A stretch of 64,000 nucleotides of DNA, taken from Bog-532 sp965277615 (GTDB lineage: Bacteria; Actinomycetota; Actinomycetes; Streptosporangiales; Streptosporangiaceae). The DNA lies in NCBI GenBank assembly GCA_965277615.1, contig CBDIDG010000004.1:310001-374000 (forward strand). The letters run 5' to 3'. The notes beneath the pieces were generated by a model. That model ran no database searches. It saw nothing but the letters and a program-made list of their open reading frames with translations, and was not told the origin of the DNA. Positions 1 through 9,152 of this stretch are shown piece after piece; the stretch's first letter is position 1; each line of letters begins with the position of its first letter. Made by a program: the position numbers and the translations under genes.

Positions 1-1333
1 TATCGGCGTCGAGCACCCGGCCCGCGGCCGCGGCCGCGCGCTCGGTACCCACCCGCACGGCGATCGCGGCCAGCACCGCCGCAAGGTCGGCGTCGAGGCG
101 GGCGTCGGGGGCGGATGAGGACGCGCGGCGGAAGTTCTTCAGGCCGACATCGCCCGCGGGGGAAACGATGATCGTTTCTGATCCGAGCGCGCCGTGCGCG
201 ATGCCCGCCACGCGCAGGCCGAGGACGGTCTGCAGGAGCCGGTCCAGCGTTGCGTCCGGCAGGACAGCGTCGTCGGCCTGCCAGAGGGCCTGACCGTCCG
301 GGAGCCGGGTGACCAAGGCGGCATCCCGGCTGGGCCCGAATCGGCCGACGGCGAGCACTTCCGGCACGGGGACGCCGGCGCGTTCAGCGACCAAGGTGAG
401 GAAGGCCTCGTGCTCGACCTGCTGCAGACGATCAAGGATGAGGGTGGGCCCGGAATCGCGGTAGAAGCAGAAGCGCCACAGCTTCGCCAGGACGCGTGCG
501 TCGGACGCGTCGCGGCCGTAAACCGACAGCTCGATGGCCCGGCCCGCTGCATCGTGCCCGGCGAATTTCTCCACCCCCCAGACCTGCCGGGGGGCCCGGG
601 TCACCCCCTCGACCGCGACATGCAGGTCGGCGATCCATTCGGTGATCTCCTCGGCCGACGGCAGGCCGAGCGGCGACCCCACGACCAGATGGACGCCGGC
701 CGCGACGCCCCAGCCGAGCGCCAGGCTGGAGATGGCGTTGACCGGGAGCGCTGACCCGTCGATGACGGCGGCGACCGACGCCAGCGCGACCAGAACCTGG
801 GCCAGGCGGTGCAGCGGACGGCTCAGATAGGGCAACGCGATCACCGCCACCGCGATCGTGACCGCGAGCTGGGTGACCGGGTAGGTCGCGTCGAGCCCGG
901 CCAGCGCGCTGGTCTCCGGCCGGCCAGCCGATGATCCCAGGAGCTCACCGAGGAGCAGGCAGATACCCCAGGTGACCACCGCGGCCAGCGCGGTCCACCG
1001 GATCACGGCCAGCCGCGGGACCAGGAGGCCGAGGACGACCAGCAGGACGATGACGCCGGCCGAGCCCAGCCAGAAGATCGAGGTGACCAGCCACCTGATC
1101 GCCCCGGGCGGCGGGTTCAGGGCGTGCACGAGCCACAGCTCGGCGGCCGAGTTGGCCCGCATGACCGGAATCGAGACCGCCACCACGACGACCGCCAGCG
1201 CCAGCCGGAGCGCGTCGGACGCGCGGCGGCGGGTCGTGCCCCCACCCCGGGGCCCGAGCACCGCCGCGCGCAACCGCGGGGCCACCGCTTTCCGGTCGGT
1301 ACCGGCAATGCCCTCGCTCGTGACCGAGGCCAC
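1..1333 (-). CDS. YbhN/LPG synthase-like membrane protein with kinase-like region (partial, 3' end off window)
   Basis: This gene begins at a GTG (1331-1333) preceded by an AGGAGGAA ribosome binding site, and it is still open at the left edge, so 444 codons are visible. The first ~210 residues hold about six hydrophobic segments. After that comes a soluble stretch (EEITEWIADLHVAV, YGRDASDARVLAKLWRF, FYRDSGPTLILDR) that resembles the kinase/phosphotransferase-like region found in long actinobacterial proteins of the lysylphosphatidylglycerol synthase / UPF0104 flippase-like group. From knowledge of such proteins, the UPF0104 membrane domain would follow beyond the edge, but that part cannot be seen. 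The gene lies 51 bp downstream of the sulfatase on the same strand. The substrate is unknown, and a role in membrane lipid or glycan handling is inference. Confidence 0.7.
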   Translation of the reverse strand, partial: MASVTSEGIAGTDRKAVAPRLRAAVLGPRGGGTTRRRASDALRLALAVVVVAVSIPVMRANSAAELWLVHALNPPPGAIRWLVTSIFWLGSAGVIVLLVVLGLLVPRLAVIRWTALAAVVTWGICLLLGELLGSSAGRPETSALAGLDATYPVTQLAVTIAVAVIALPYLSRPLHRLAQVLVALASVAAVIDGSALPVNAISSLALGWGVAAGVHLVVGSPLGLPSAEEITEWIADLHVAVEGVTRAPRQVWGVEKFAGHDAAGRAIELSVYGRDASDARVLAKLWRFCFYRDSGPTLILDRLQQVEHEAFLTLVAERAGVPVPEVLAVGRFGPSRDAALVTRLPDGQALWQADDAVLPDATLDRLLQTVLGLRVAGIAHGALGSETIIVSPAGDVGLKNFRRASSSAPDARLDADLAAVLAAIAVRVGTERAAAAAGRVLDAD

Positions 1334-1384
1334 AGGTTCCTCCTGCTGTACGGCCCGGCCGACGGGCAGCCTGACCTCCCGGTC

Positions 1385-3736
1385 CTACTGGCGGGCCATG
1401 GCCATGCGCATCTCGCTCTCGGAGTCGGTGATGAGGTCGCCGGACAGGTCGACGGTGACGGTGTAGAGGGTGCCGGTGAAGGGGAAGGGGGCCTGGTAGT
1501 CCGGGATGACGGCCGAGCCCGGGTTGGCACCGCAGGTCAGGCCGCCGGGGTTGAGGGCGACGGGCGTGGTGACCGGGAACTCGGCATTGGCGATGAGCTG
1601 GCCGTCGACGTACAGCTGGGCCCGCCCCGGGGCGCCCTTACCCTGCGCGAAGTCGGGCTTCCCGGTGGGCTCGAACTCGAAGCGGAGCTGATGCCGGCCG
1701 GCCGGGAGCGGGTCGGGACCTGCTACGCGGTAGGTCTCACGGCTGACGTAGTTGTGGGCGTAGTGCAGCCGGCCGTCCTGGACGTAGAACGTATAGCCGC
1801 CGCCGTTGCTGCCCTGGCACAGCAGCACGCCCTCGGCTCCGCCCTCGGGGATCTCCACGTCGGCGGTAATGCTGTGCGGGCGGTTGAGCACCTTCGGGCC
1901 GACCCAGTACGACAGCGTCTGGGTGTGGGGCCGGTAGATGTACTGGGCCCGCGGCTCGGCGACCTCCGGGCGCTCGGTCATCATCCGCTCGACGGCGCTG
2001 CCGTCGACCGGGAAGACGTTGTACTTTCCGGCTTCGGAGTACCACATCGCGATCAGCTCGATGAGCTTGTCCCGGTGCTCCTCGGCCAGGTCGTGGTTCT
2101 CGGCCGGGTCCTCGGCCACGTGGTAGAGCTCCCAGCGGCTAGCGTCCAGGTCGGTCAGCGTCTCGGCCGAGACCAGCGCGCCGAACGGCTTCCCGGCCTC
2201 AGCAAACGAGGGCCCGGGCCAGGGGCACACCGCGCGCCAGCCGTCATGGTCGATGGCCCGGTGCGCGAACATCTCGAAGTACTGGGTGCGGTGCCGGGTA
2301 GCGGCGTCGGCGTCGTCGAAGGACTGGGTGAAGCTGACCCCGTGCAGCGGTGACTGGGTCACGCCCCTGATCGTGGTGGGCGGCTCAAGGCTGAGCGCGT
2401 CCAGGACGGTGGGGACCATGTCGATGATGTGCGCGTACTGGGTGCGCACCTCGCCGCGGGCGCTGATACCGGCCGGCCAGTGGACCAGGAACGGGTCGGT
2501 GGCCCCGCCGCGGTAGGTCTCCCGCTTCCACCGACGGAACGGGGTGTTGCCGGCCCAGGTCCAGCCCCACGGGTAGTGATTGAACGTGGTGGGTCCGCCG
2601 ATTTCATCGATCTTGGCCAGGCTTTCGGCCAGCGACTCGGGCGCGTTGTTGAAGAACTGCAGCTCGTTGGTGGTGCCGGTGGGACCGCCCTCGGCACTGG
2701 CCCCGTTGTCCGACACGACCATGATCAGGGTGTTGTCGAACTCGCCGATCTCCTTCAGGAAGTCGACCAGGCGGCCGATGTGATGGTCGGTGTGCGACAG
2801 GAACCCGGCAAACACCTCCATGAACCGCGCCGCGAGCCTGCGCGCGTCCGGGGAGAGCGAGTCCCACTCCGGCACGTCCGGGTCGTGCCGGGACAGCTCG
2901 GCGTCGGCCGGCAGCACGCCCAGTTCCTTCTGCCGGGCGATCGTGCGCTCGCGGTAGGCGTCCCAGCCGTCGTCGAACTGGCCCGCGTACCGGTCGGCCC
3001 ACTCCTTGGCCACGTGGTGCGGGGCGTGGGCCGCACCGGTGCAGAAGTGAAGGTAGAACGGCTTGTGCGGGGCGACCTGCTTGGCGTCGGCGATGAACTC
3101 GATGGCCTTGTCGGCCAGGTCCTCGGTCAGGTGATAGCCCTGCTCGGGGGTGCGGGGCGGCTCGACCGGGTGGTTGTCATAGACCAGTTCCGGATACCAC
3201 TGGCTGGTGTCCCCGCCCAGGAAACCGTAGAAGCGCTCGAAGCCGCGTCCCAGCGGCCAGCGGTCGAACGGTCCAGCGCCCGATTCGAACTCCGACGGCA
3301 TCAGGTGGTACTTGCCGACCAGGTAGGTGCTGTAGCCCTGCTGCTGCAGCATCTCGGACAGGAACCCGTTCTCGAACGGGATGCTGCCGTTGTAGCCCGG
3401 GTATCCGGTCGCGAGCTCGTTGATCGACGCGGTGGCGTTGGCGTGATGGTTGCGGCCGGTGATGATGCACGAGCGCGACGGGGAGCACAGCGCGGTGGTG
3501 TGCATGTTGGAATACAGCAGGCCGCCTGCGGCCAGCGCGTCCAGGTTCGGCGTGGCGATCGGGCTGCCGTAGCAGCCCAGCTGGCCGTACCCGACGTCGT
3601 CCAGCACGATGAACAGCACGTTCGGTGCCCCGGCCTTGGCCCGCAGCGGCCGGGGCCAGGCCGGGCTGGACTCATCCGTGGTCCGCCCGATCACACCGGG
3701 GAACGTAGTGCCCGGCTCGTACTCGTTCAGCGGCAT
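1385..3736 (-). CDS. Arylsulfatase-type sulfatase (formylglycine-dependent)
   Basis: This 783-residue protein hydrolyses sulfate esters if it behaves like its family (alkaline-phosphatase-fold sulfatases). The metal-binding Asp pair D46-D47 sits in LFIVLDDVGYGQLG, and the sulfatase signature C84-S-P-S-R88 supplies the cysteine that is converted to formylglycine by a separate enzyme not present here. VVSDNGAS further on carries the second metal-site Asp-Asn. Residues ~620-770 form a beta-rich C-terminal extension (GGGYTFYVQDGRLHYAHNY) typical of the longer AtsA-like enzymes. No signal peptide is visible, so it is probably cytoplasmic. The ATG is preceded by AGGAGAG. The natural substrate cannot be told. 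The gene diverges from the antiporter across a 193-bp gap. Confidence 0.9.
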   Translation of the reverse strand: MPLNEYEPGTTFPGVIGRTTDESSPAWPRPLRAKAGAPNVLFIVLDDVGYGQLGCYGSPIATPNLDALAAGGLLYSNMHTTALCSPSRSCIITGRNHHANATASINELATGYPGYNGSIPFENGFLSEMLQQQGYSTYLVGKYHLMPSEFESGAGPFDRWPLGRGFERFYGFLGGDTSQWYPELVYDNHPVEPPRTPEQGYHLTEDLADKAIEFIADAKQVAPHKPFYLHFCTGAAHAPHHVAKEWADRYAGQFDDGWDAYRERTIARQKELGVLPADAELSRHDPDVPEWDSLSPDARRLAARFMEVFAGFLSHTDHHIGRLVDFLKEIGEFDNTLIMVVSDNGASAEGGPTGTTNELQFFNNAPESLAESLAKIDEIGGPTTFNHYPWGWTWAGNTPFRRWKRETYRGGATDPFLVHWPAGISARGEVRTQYAHIIDMVPTVLDALSLEPPTTIRGVTQSPLHGVSFTQSFDDADAATRHRTQYFEMFAHRAIDHDGWRAVCPWPGPSFAEAGKPFGALVSAETLTDLDASRWELYHVAEDPAENHDLAEEHRDKLIELIAMWYSEAGKYNVFPVDGSAVERMMTERPEVAEPRAQYIYRPHTQTLSYWVGPKVLNRPHSITADVEIPEGGAEGVLLCQGSNGGGYTFYVQDGRLHYAHNYVSRETYRVAGPDPLPAGRHQLRFEFEPTGKPDFAQGKGAPGRAQLYVDGQLIANAEFPVTTPVALNPGGLTCGANPGSAVIPDYQAPFPFTGTLYTVTVDLSGDLITDSESEMRMAMARQ

Positions 3737-3929
3737 GATCCAGCTCTCCTATCGATGGCAAGAAACGCCGGTGGCGGCCTGGGCCACGGACAAACCGATT
3801 CTGACCTTCGGTGAACCGGAGCTGATCATCCGTTTGGGGTGATCTCGGGGTTCCGCGCCGCAGCCTACGCTGGCGCAATGCGGCCCGATGCGAGCGACGA
3901 CGCCACCGTGCTGATGTGCGGGTGAGCTC

Positions 3930-5621
3930 ATGAGCATCTCCGATCTGGCCATCGTGGCGGCGCTGATCTTCGCGTGGGGCGCGGTGTCGGCCCGGCTGCA
4001 ACGCTTTGACGTGACGGCGCCGATCATCTTCGTCATCGCCGGGCTGGTGCTGACGCACGGCCCGTTGGGGGCGCTGGGGTTCGCGCCATCGCACGAAACG
4101 GTGAAAGTCCTGGCCGAGGCCACGCTGGTCCTGGTGCTGTTCTCCGACGCGTCCCGGGTCGGGCTGCGGGACCTGCGCGCTGAACTCGGCCTGTGCCTTC
4201 GGCTGCTGGGGATCGGCCTGCCGATCACGATCGGTCTCGGCATGTTGCTGGCACTGGCCCTGTTCGGGCACATCAACGTCTGGCTGGCCCTGCTGATCGG
4301 CGCGGCCCTGGCCCCGACCGACGCGGCGCTCGGGGCCGGCGTGATGGTCAATCGCGCGGTCCCGGCCCGGATCCGCCGCCTGCTCAACGTGGAGAGCGGG
4401 CTGAACGACGGCATCGCCACGCCGTTCGTGCTGGTCGCGGTGGCGGGGGCGGGGACCGCCGCGCACGAATCAGGGATCGGCCCGGGCAAGGCTCTAGCGG
4501 AGCTGGCCATCGGCCTGGCCGTTGGCGCCGTAGTCGGCGGCGTGGGCGGCTGGCTGGTCAGGCTGGCCCGGAGCCGCGACTGGGTGGCCGAGGGTTTCGC
4601 CGGCACGGCGGTGCTGGGCCTCGCGGTGTGCGCGTACGCCTCCGCGGTCGCTCTGCACGGCAACGGCTTCATTGCCGCATTTATCGGTGGGCTGGCGTTC
4701 GGCAGCGCGGCGGGGCGGCGGGGTGAGCCGCTGGTGCCGTTCGTCGAGGAGACCGGGGCGCTGGTGTCGCTGCTGGTGTGGCTGGCCTTCGGCGCGATCG
4801 CCGTTGCGCCGCTGTTCGAGGACCTGACCTGGGAGCTCGTGGTGTACGCCGTGCTCAGCCTGACTGTGGTCAGGATGGCTCCGGTGGCCCTGGCCCTGAT
4901 CGGCGCGAAGCTCGGCTGGCCCACGGTCGTGTTCGTGGGCTGGTTCGGTCCCCGCGGCCTGGCCTCGGTCGTGTTCGCGCTGCTGGCGCTGGAAGATCTC
5001 GGCGAGAAGGTGGCCGGCCCGGCGGTGGCGGTCATCACAGCCACGGTCCTGCTCAGCGTGATCGCGCACGGCGTCAGCGCCGAGCCGCTGGCCCGGCGCT
5101 ATGGGGCAGTGTCTACCCCGGCGGAGGCGCCCCAGGACTCATCCGCCCCGTCTGAGCCCGAGTTGCCGACGCGCCGGCTCACCCGCTTATCTGGCCGGCG
5201 GGGTACGGGCTACCAGGTCAGCTCGATCTCGAGTTCGGTGCCGTCGTCCTCAACCTCAAATTCCACTTTCAGCTGGACTCGATCGGGGACGTGGGCGACG
5301 AACCGAAGATCCGCTCGCTCGATGACGACGTCATTGCCGGAGGAAAGCTCGTCAGCGATGGCGTGCAGACGCGCCGCCGCCTCTTCCCGGGAGAGCGATA
5401 CCTTTTCCTTCAGTTCCACCAGTTCCATGTGTCTCTCCAATCATCTGCTTAACCAACTGGGGTTTCCTTGTCGTGCCGCCGGACCAGCCAGGCCTCGGCG
5501 TCGAGGTAGGCCGCCCGGGTCGATTCACCGACCACCGGGGTTGCCTCGAACGCGCGCACCGGTCCCTCGATGCTGCCGGTGCGATGGAGCCGTTCGGTCA
5601 GTGTGGGCTGCAGGCCGCTGA
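3930..5621 (+). CDS. CPA1-type cation:proton antiporter with run-on C-terminus
   Basis: The first ~400 residues are a polytopic Na+(K+)/H+ antiporter of the CPA1/NhaP type. They show about 12 membrane segments, the motif AALAPTDAALG and the ion-site sequence NVESGLNDGIATP with its Asn-Asp pair, and the FGPRGLASVVFALL segment near the end. The conserved protein finishes around residue 410 (about position 5160). The frame then has no stop and continues for ~460 bases, antisense to the amphi-Trp gene and the end of the SulP gene, ending only at 5621. The tail is Ser/Arg-rich and looks non-biological, so a missing stop, a recent frameshift or a sequence error near 5100-5210 is likely. A stop in another frame lies at 5153-5155. 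Ion specificity is unknown. Confidence 0.8.
   Translation: MSISDLAIVAALIFAWGAVSARLQRFDVTAPIIFVIAGLVLTHGPLGALGFAPSHETVKVLAEATLVLVLFSDASRVGLRDLRAELGLCLRLLGIGLPITIGLGMLLALALFGHINVWLALLIGAALAPTDAALGAGVMVNRAVPARIRRLLNVESGLNDGIATPFVLVAVAGAGTAAHESGIGPGKALAELAIGLAVGAVVGGVGGWLVRLARSRDWVAEGFAGTAVLGLAVCAYASAVALHGNGFIAAFIGGLAFGSAAGRRGEPLVPFVEETGALVSLLVWLAFGAIAVAPLFEDLTWELVVYAVLSLTVVRMAPVALALIGAKLGWPTVVFVGWFGPRGLASVVFALLALEDLGEKVAGPAVAVITATVLLSVIAHGVSAEPLARRYGAVSTPAEAPQDSSAPSEPELPTRRLTRLSGRRGTGYQVSSISSSVPSSSTSNSTFSWTRSGTWATNRRSARSMTTSLPEESSSAMACRRAAASSRESDTFSFSSTSSMCLSNHLLNQLGFPCRAAGPARPRRRGRPPGSIHRPPGLPRTRAPVPRCCRCDGAVRSVWAAGR
5210..5440 (-). CDS. Amphi-Trp domain protein
   Basis: This 76-residue acidic protein matches the amphi-Trp small-domain family. 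It has an N-terminal helix (VSLSREEAAARLHAIADELSSGNDV), amphipathic beta strands (LRFVAHVPDRVQLKVEFEVED) and the characteristic terminal Trp in ELEIELTW. The family's function is not established. The ATG is preceded by a GGAGAGACAC stretch, and the gene sits 8 bp downstream of the SulP transporter stop in the same direction, so the two are probably co-transcribed. It is entirely overlapped on the opposite strand by the run-on tail of the antiporter frame. Confidence 0.75.
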   Translation of the reverse strand: MERHMELVELKEKVSLSREEAAARLHAIADELSSGNDVVIERADLRFVAHVPDRVQLKVEFEVEDDGTELEIELTW

Positions 5622-7182
5622 GGTAGAGCCGGCCGCCGACGTCGGCCAGATGGTCGGCGTAGTCACCAGCCACCTTGATGAAGGTGGCCCCGAGCGTGGT
5701 GCGGCCCCGCAGCCGGAGCACCACCACCGGCGCATCCGTGCCGGCCGGGTCGGGCAGGCGGGCCTGCAGGGTGCGGGATCCGGCGTACAGCAGGCTGCCG
5801 TACACGTCCAGGATCGTGACGTGATCGCTGGTCAGCGCGGACGGGGCCTGGCGCTCTTCGAACCGCCCGTCGTCGCGCGGTATGAGCTCGACCACCCTGA
5901 GGTCCATGGCCTCGGTGTTGAGCTGTAGCAGCAGCGAGAGCGCCACCCCGATGCCGACGGCCGCGGCGACCGGCAGGAAGAGCGTGGCGGCGAAGGTGGT
6001 GACGACCGCGATCTGCGAGGTCAGTCCGGTGCGCAGGATCGTGGCCACCTCGCCGAACCGCAGCGAGCCGGCCGCGGCGAAGATGAGGATCGCGCCGAGG
6101 GTGGGGAGTGCGACCTTCGCGACCAGGCCGGAAAAGGCGACCAGGATCAGCAGCATCCACAGGCCGGCCCAGATCGGTGCCCACCGGGTCCGCGCACCGG
6201 CGCTCACGTTCAGCGCGGTCTGGCCGACCGAGCCTCCTACCGGCACGCCGCGGAAGAAGCCCGACGCCAGGTTGGCGGTTCCCTGGGCGATGATGTCCCG
6301 GTTGATGTCTGACGGCGTGCCGTCGGAGTTCGGGGCGGCTTCGGCCACCCCGGCGCCCTGAACCAGGACGATCGCCGCGACCGCGAGCGCGCCGGTGACC
6401 AGGCTGAACGAGAAGTTCCCGAAGTCGGGCAGCTGCGGTATCGGAATACCGCGCGGAATGTCGCCCGCATCACCGACCCGGGCCACGCTGTCCAGTCCGG
6501 CCAGGATCACCACCACGGTCGGGATGACCAGGGCGACCAGCGCGCTGACCATGGCCAGCCGGGTGCGGGCCAGCAGCACCAGGATGGCCAGCGCACCCAG
6601 CCCGGTCAGCAGCGACGCCAGATCGATGTTTCCCGGGTGGGTGAGCACGTTGATCGCCTTGGCCAGCGGGAAATCGCCCTTGGCCTCGGCGCCGGTCAGG
6701 TCGGCGACCTGGCCGCACACGATGTTGACGGAGATCCCGGTCAGGAACCCGATCATCACGGAGTAGGACACAAACCGCGTGTACCGGCCGATCCGGGCCA
6801 GCCCGGCGGCCACCAGCGCGACGCCGACCATGAGGGTGAGCAGCAGCAGCGCCCCGGGACGCTGGTCGGCGGGTACGCCCTGCAGCGCCGAGCCCGCGGC
6901 CAGCGCGGCGGCCGACGTCGTCGTGATCACCATCAGCCGCGTACTCGAGCTGAGACCACCGGCGATCGGCCCGGCGAAGGCGGCGTACAGGCCCTGCACC
7001 GGATTGACCCCGACCAGGACCGCGGCGGCCATCCCATCCGGGACACTGCTGATCGCACCGGGCAGCCCGGCCAGCAGGTCGGCGCGCAGGTACCGTCGCT
7101 CCGGCTTGATCGAGCGCAGCCAGCGCCCGGCGGCGGCCGCAGGCCCGCGCATCACGCGCAGCATGGGTCCGCGTCCAGTCAT
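5449..7182 (-). CDS. SulP family anion transporter with STAS domain
   Basis: This 577-residue membrane protein belongs to the SulP/SLC26 family. Residues ~30-430 carry ten or more hydrophobic segments, including the family motif region GVNPVQGLYAAFAGPIAGGL followed by SSSTRLMVITTTSAA. Residues ~450-560 form a cytoplasmic STAS domain (VTILDVYGSLLYAGS ... VVVLRLRGRTTLGATFIKV). Family members carry sulfate, bicarbonate or other anions, and the substrate here cannot be assigned. The start is an ATG with GGAGG seven bases upstream. The upstream neighbour (DUF2254) is divergent across a short gap. The nearby sulfatase makes sulfate a tempting substrate, but this is only proximity. Confidence 0.9.
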   Translation of the reverse strand: MTGRGPMLRVMRGPAAAAGRWLRSIKPERRYLRADLLAGLPGAISSVPDGMAAAVLVGVNPVQGLYAAFAGPIAGGLSSSTRLMVITTTSAAALAAGSALQGVPADQRPGALLLLTLMVGVALVAAGLARIGRYTRFVSYSVMIGFLTGISVNIVCGQVADLTGAEAKGDFPLAKAINVLTHPGNIDLASLLTGLGALAILVLLARTRLAMVSALVALVIPTVVVILAGLDSVARVGDAGDIPRGIPIPQLPDFGNFSFSLVTGALAVAAIVLVQGAGVAEAAPNSDGTPSDINRDIIAQGTANLASGFFRGVPVGGSVGQTALNVSAGARTRWAPIWAGLWMLLILVAFSGLVAKVALPTLGAILIFAAAGSLRFGEVATILRTGLTSQIAVVTTFAATLFLPVAAAVGIGVALSLLLQLNTEAMDLRVVELIPRDDGRFEERQAPSALTSDHVTILDVYGSLLYAGSRTLQARLPDPAGTDAPVVVLRLRGRTTLGATFIKVAGDYADHLADVGGRLYLSGLQPTLTERLHRTGSIEGPVRAFEATPVVGESTRAAYLDAEAWLVRRHDKETPVG

Positions 7183-7346
7183 GTCCGGTCCTCCGCCTGA
7201 AGCGGGCCCCGCCCGCGGCCCGGTGCATTCACATGATTCACGCGGGCGGCCGCAGGGACCTCACCCAAAGAGGGGGATGCTGGCCGGGTGCGGCCGTCGG
7301 TAGCGTCCTGAACAACACCCTCCTCAGCAGAGCCGGAGCGCCTACC

Positions 7347-8579
7347 GTGATACGGCAGCCCGCCGCCGTCCGCGAGCTGGGCCGGTTCAGGCGGCCGCGG
7401 CGGCGCTTGCGAGCCGGGCTGGTTCAGCTGGTGTGCGTGCTGGCCGGGGTGGGGCTGGGGTTGCTTTTGCCGCAAATTTCCGCCGGGCCCAGCGTGGCCA
7501 GCACCCGGGTGACCGAGGCGCTGGTCACCATCGGTTTCGGCACCTTGGGCCTGGTCAGCGTCATCTTCTCGCTGCTGTTCCTGGTCGTGCAGTGGGCCTT
7601 CGGGAGCCTTTCGCCCCGGCTGAACCTGTTCCGCGACGACCCGATCGTGTGGCGCACGTTCGCGGTCGCCGTGGGCGTGTTCGTGTTCTCGGTCACCGCG
7701 GCCCTGGTCATCGCCAACAATCCAAAGGTGCCGGTGATCGTGCCAGCGGTGGAAGTAGCCGCCGTGCTCCTCACGGTCGCCCTGATGCGGGTCCTGCAGG
7801 TGAAGGCCTTCACCTCCCTCCAGCTGGCCCCGACCCTGGCGATGATCGCCGCGGAAGGGCGCGGCATCCTGGACGACCTGTACCGCCGGCCCGCTCCGGC
7901 CGGGCCGCCGTTGGCCGCGGTGCTGCCGCCCCTGCACCGCGCCATCACCTGGCCACACGAGCAGGCCACCTTGCAGCAGATCCATGTGCCCCGGTTGATC
8001 GAGGCGGCCGGCCCCGCGGTCATCGTGCTCCGGGCCGGCATCGGCGACACGCTCCACCAGGGTGCCCAGGTCGCCGAGCTGCACGGCGGCGAGGTGACCG
8101 ACGCGGCCGTACTACACGGGCTGGTGACCGGGCCGGAACGCACCTTCCACCAGGATCCGCTGTTCGCGTTCCGGCTGCTGGCCGACATCGGCCTGCGGGC
8201 CCTGTCGCCCGCGGTTAACGATCCCGCCACCGCCGTCCAGGTCCTCGACACCATGCAGAGCATCCTCGGTCCGCTGGTGACGCGGGACCTCGATGTGACC
8301 GAAATGGCCGACGGGTCGGGGGTAGTCCGGGTGGTCCTGGCCCTGCCGTCATGGGACGACTTCCTGCGGACCAGCTTGGACGATCTCATCGAGTCGGCGG
8401 CCCGGTCGCCCATGGTGCTGCTGCGAGCCCGGGTCCTGCTGGCCGGCCTGCTCGATGCTGCGCCAGCACCGCGACGGCCATCGATCGCCTGGCGGCTGCA
8501 GCACGTCGAGGATCTACTGGCCGGTAACTTCCCGGCCATCTGGCAGGACGCGGTCAAGCATTCGTCGCTCGATTCATAG
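7347..8579 (+). CDS. DUF2254 family membrane protein
   Basis: The protein has about four N-terminal membrane segments (e.g. LVQLVCVLAGVGLGLLLPQI, VFVFSVTAALVIANN) and a soluble C-terminal part carrying the DUF2254 signature, roughly HQDPLFAFRLLADIGLRALS followed by PAVNDPATAVQ. Function is unknown. The frame is open from an ATG at 7233, but a GTG at 7347 has a GGAG eight bases upstream and starts just ahead of the conserved region (VIRQPAAVRELGRFRRP). I use that start, giving 410 residues. The 7233 alternative would add 38 residues of unremarkable sequence. It is followed at ~100 bp by the DUF7144 gene on the same strand. Confidence 0.8.
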   Translation: MIRQPAAVRELGRFRRPRRRLRAGLVQLVCVLAGVGLGLLLPQISAGPSVASTRVTEALVTIGFGTLGLVSVIFSLLFLVVQWAFGSLSPRLNLFRDDPIVWRTFAVAVGVFVFSVTAALVIANNPKVPVIVPAVEVAAVLLTVALMRVLQVKAFTSLQLAPTLAMIAAEGRGILDDLYRRPAPAGPPLAAVLPPLHRAITWPHEQATLQQIHVPRLIEAAGPAVIVLRAGIGDTLHQGAQVAELHGGEVTDAAVLHGLVTGPERTFHQDPLFAFRLLADIGLRALSPAVNDPATAVQVLDTMQSILGPLVTRDLDVTEMADGSGVVRVVLALPSWDDFLRTSLDDLIESAARSPMVLLRARVLLAGLLDAAPAPRRPSIAWRLQHVEDLLAGNFPAIWQDAVKHSSLDS

Positions 8580-8678
8580 CGCCGATCCCATCCATCACGG
8601 GTGATGTGGCCGGGGTGGTCAGGGCGGAGGGTTGAGCACAAGCGGCATGGGGCCGCGACTGCGACCTAGGAGGTCACC

Positions 8679-9113
8679 GTGACATCGGCAACAGTCAGAT
8701 CGGACAGCGGCGCAGGCGGCCGCCACGCGGAAGGCCGCGGCATTGGCCTGATCTTCTTCGCATCCATCCTGCTGCTCGTGGCCGGCTTCTTCAACATGAT
8801 CTACGGCATCGCCGCGATCGCCCAATCGCATGTCTTTGTGGCCAACGCCCATTACGTGTTCGGCAACCTGCGCGCCTGGGGCTGGATCACGCTCATCATC
8901 GCGGTCCTGCAACTCGTCGCCGGAGGCGGAGTGCTGGCGGGCAATCAGTGGGCCCGCTGGTTCGGCGTCGCCGTGGTCGGGCTCAGTGCCATCGACATGA
9001 TGTTCTTCATCCCGGCCTACCCCTTCTGGGCGCTGACCATCATCGCGGTGGACATCGTCGCGCTCTACGGGCTGTGCGTCTACGGCAGCCGCGAAAACCT
9101 GGCCGGGGTCTAG
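8679..9113 (+). CDS. DUF7144-type small membrane protein
   Basis: This 144-residue protein starts at a GTG with an excellent AGGAGG at 8668-8673. It has four hydrophobic helices (IFFASILLLVAGFFNMIYGI, WGWITLIIAVLQLVAGGGVL, WFGVAVVGLSAIDMMFFI, FWALTIIAVDIVALYGL) with the layout of the DUF7144 family of actinobacterial membrane proteins. Members often sit in stress-type clusters with DUF6325 proteins, as here. No catalytic motif is visible and the function is unknown. Confidence 0.75.
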   Translation: MTSATVRSDSGAGGRHAEGRGIGLIFFASILLLVAGFFNMIYGIAAIAQSHVFVANAHYVFGNLRAWGWITLIIAVLQLVAGGGVLAGNQWARWFGVAVVGLSAIDMMFFIPAYPFWALTIIAVDIVALYGLCVYGSRENLAGV

Positions 9114-9152
9114 CCGAGCTGATCGGCTGACTTCAGCCCAACGAAACGGAAA

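Noticed and set aside
2429..3814. Long plus-strand open frame opposite the sulfatase
   Set aside because: It mirrors the sulfatase codons, and the sulfatase carries complete active-site motifs on the other strand.
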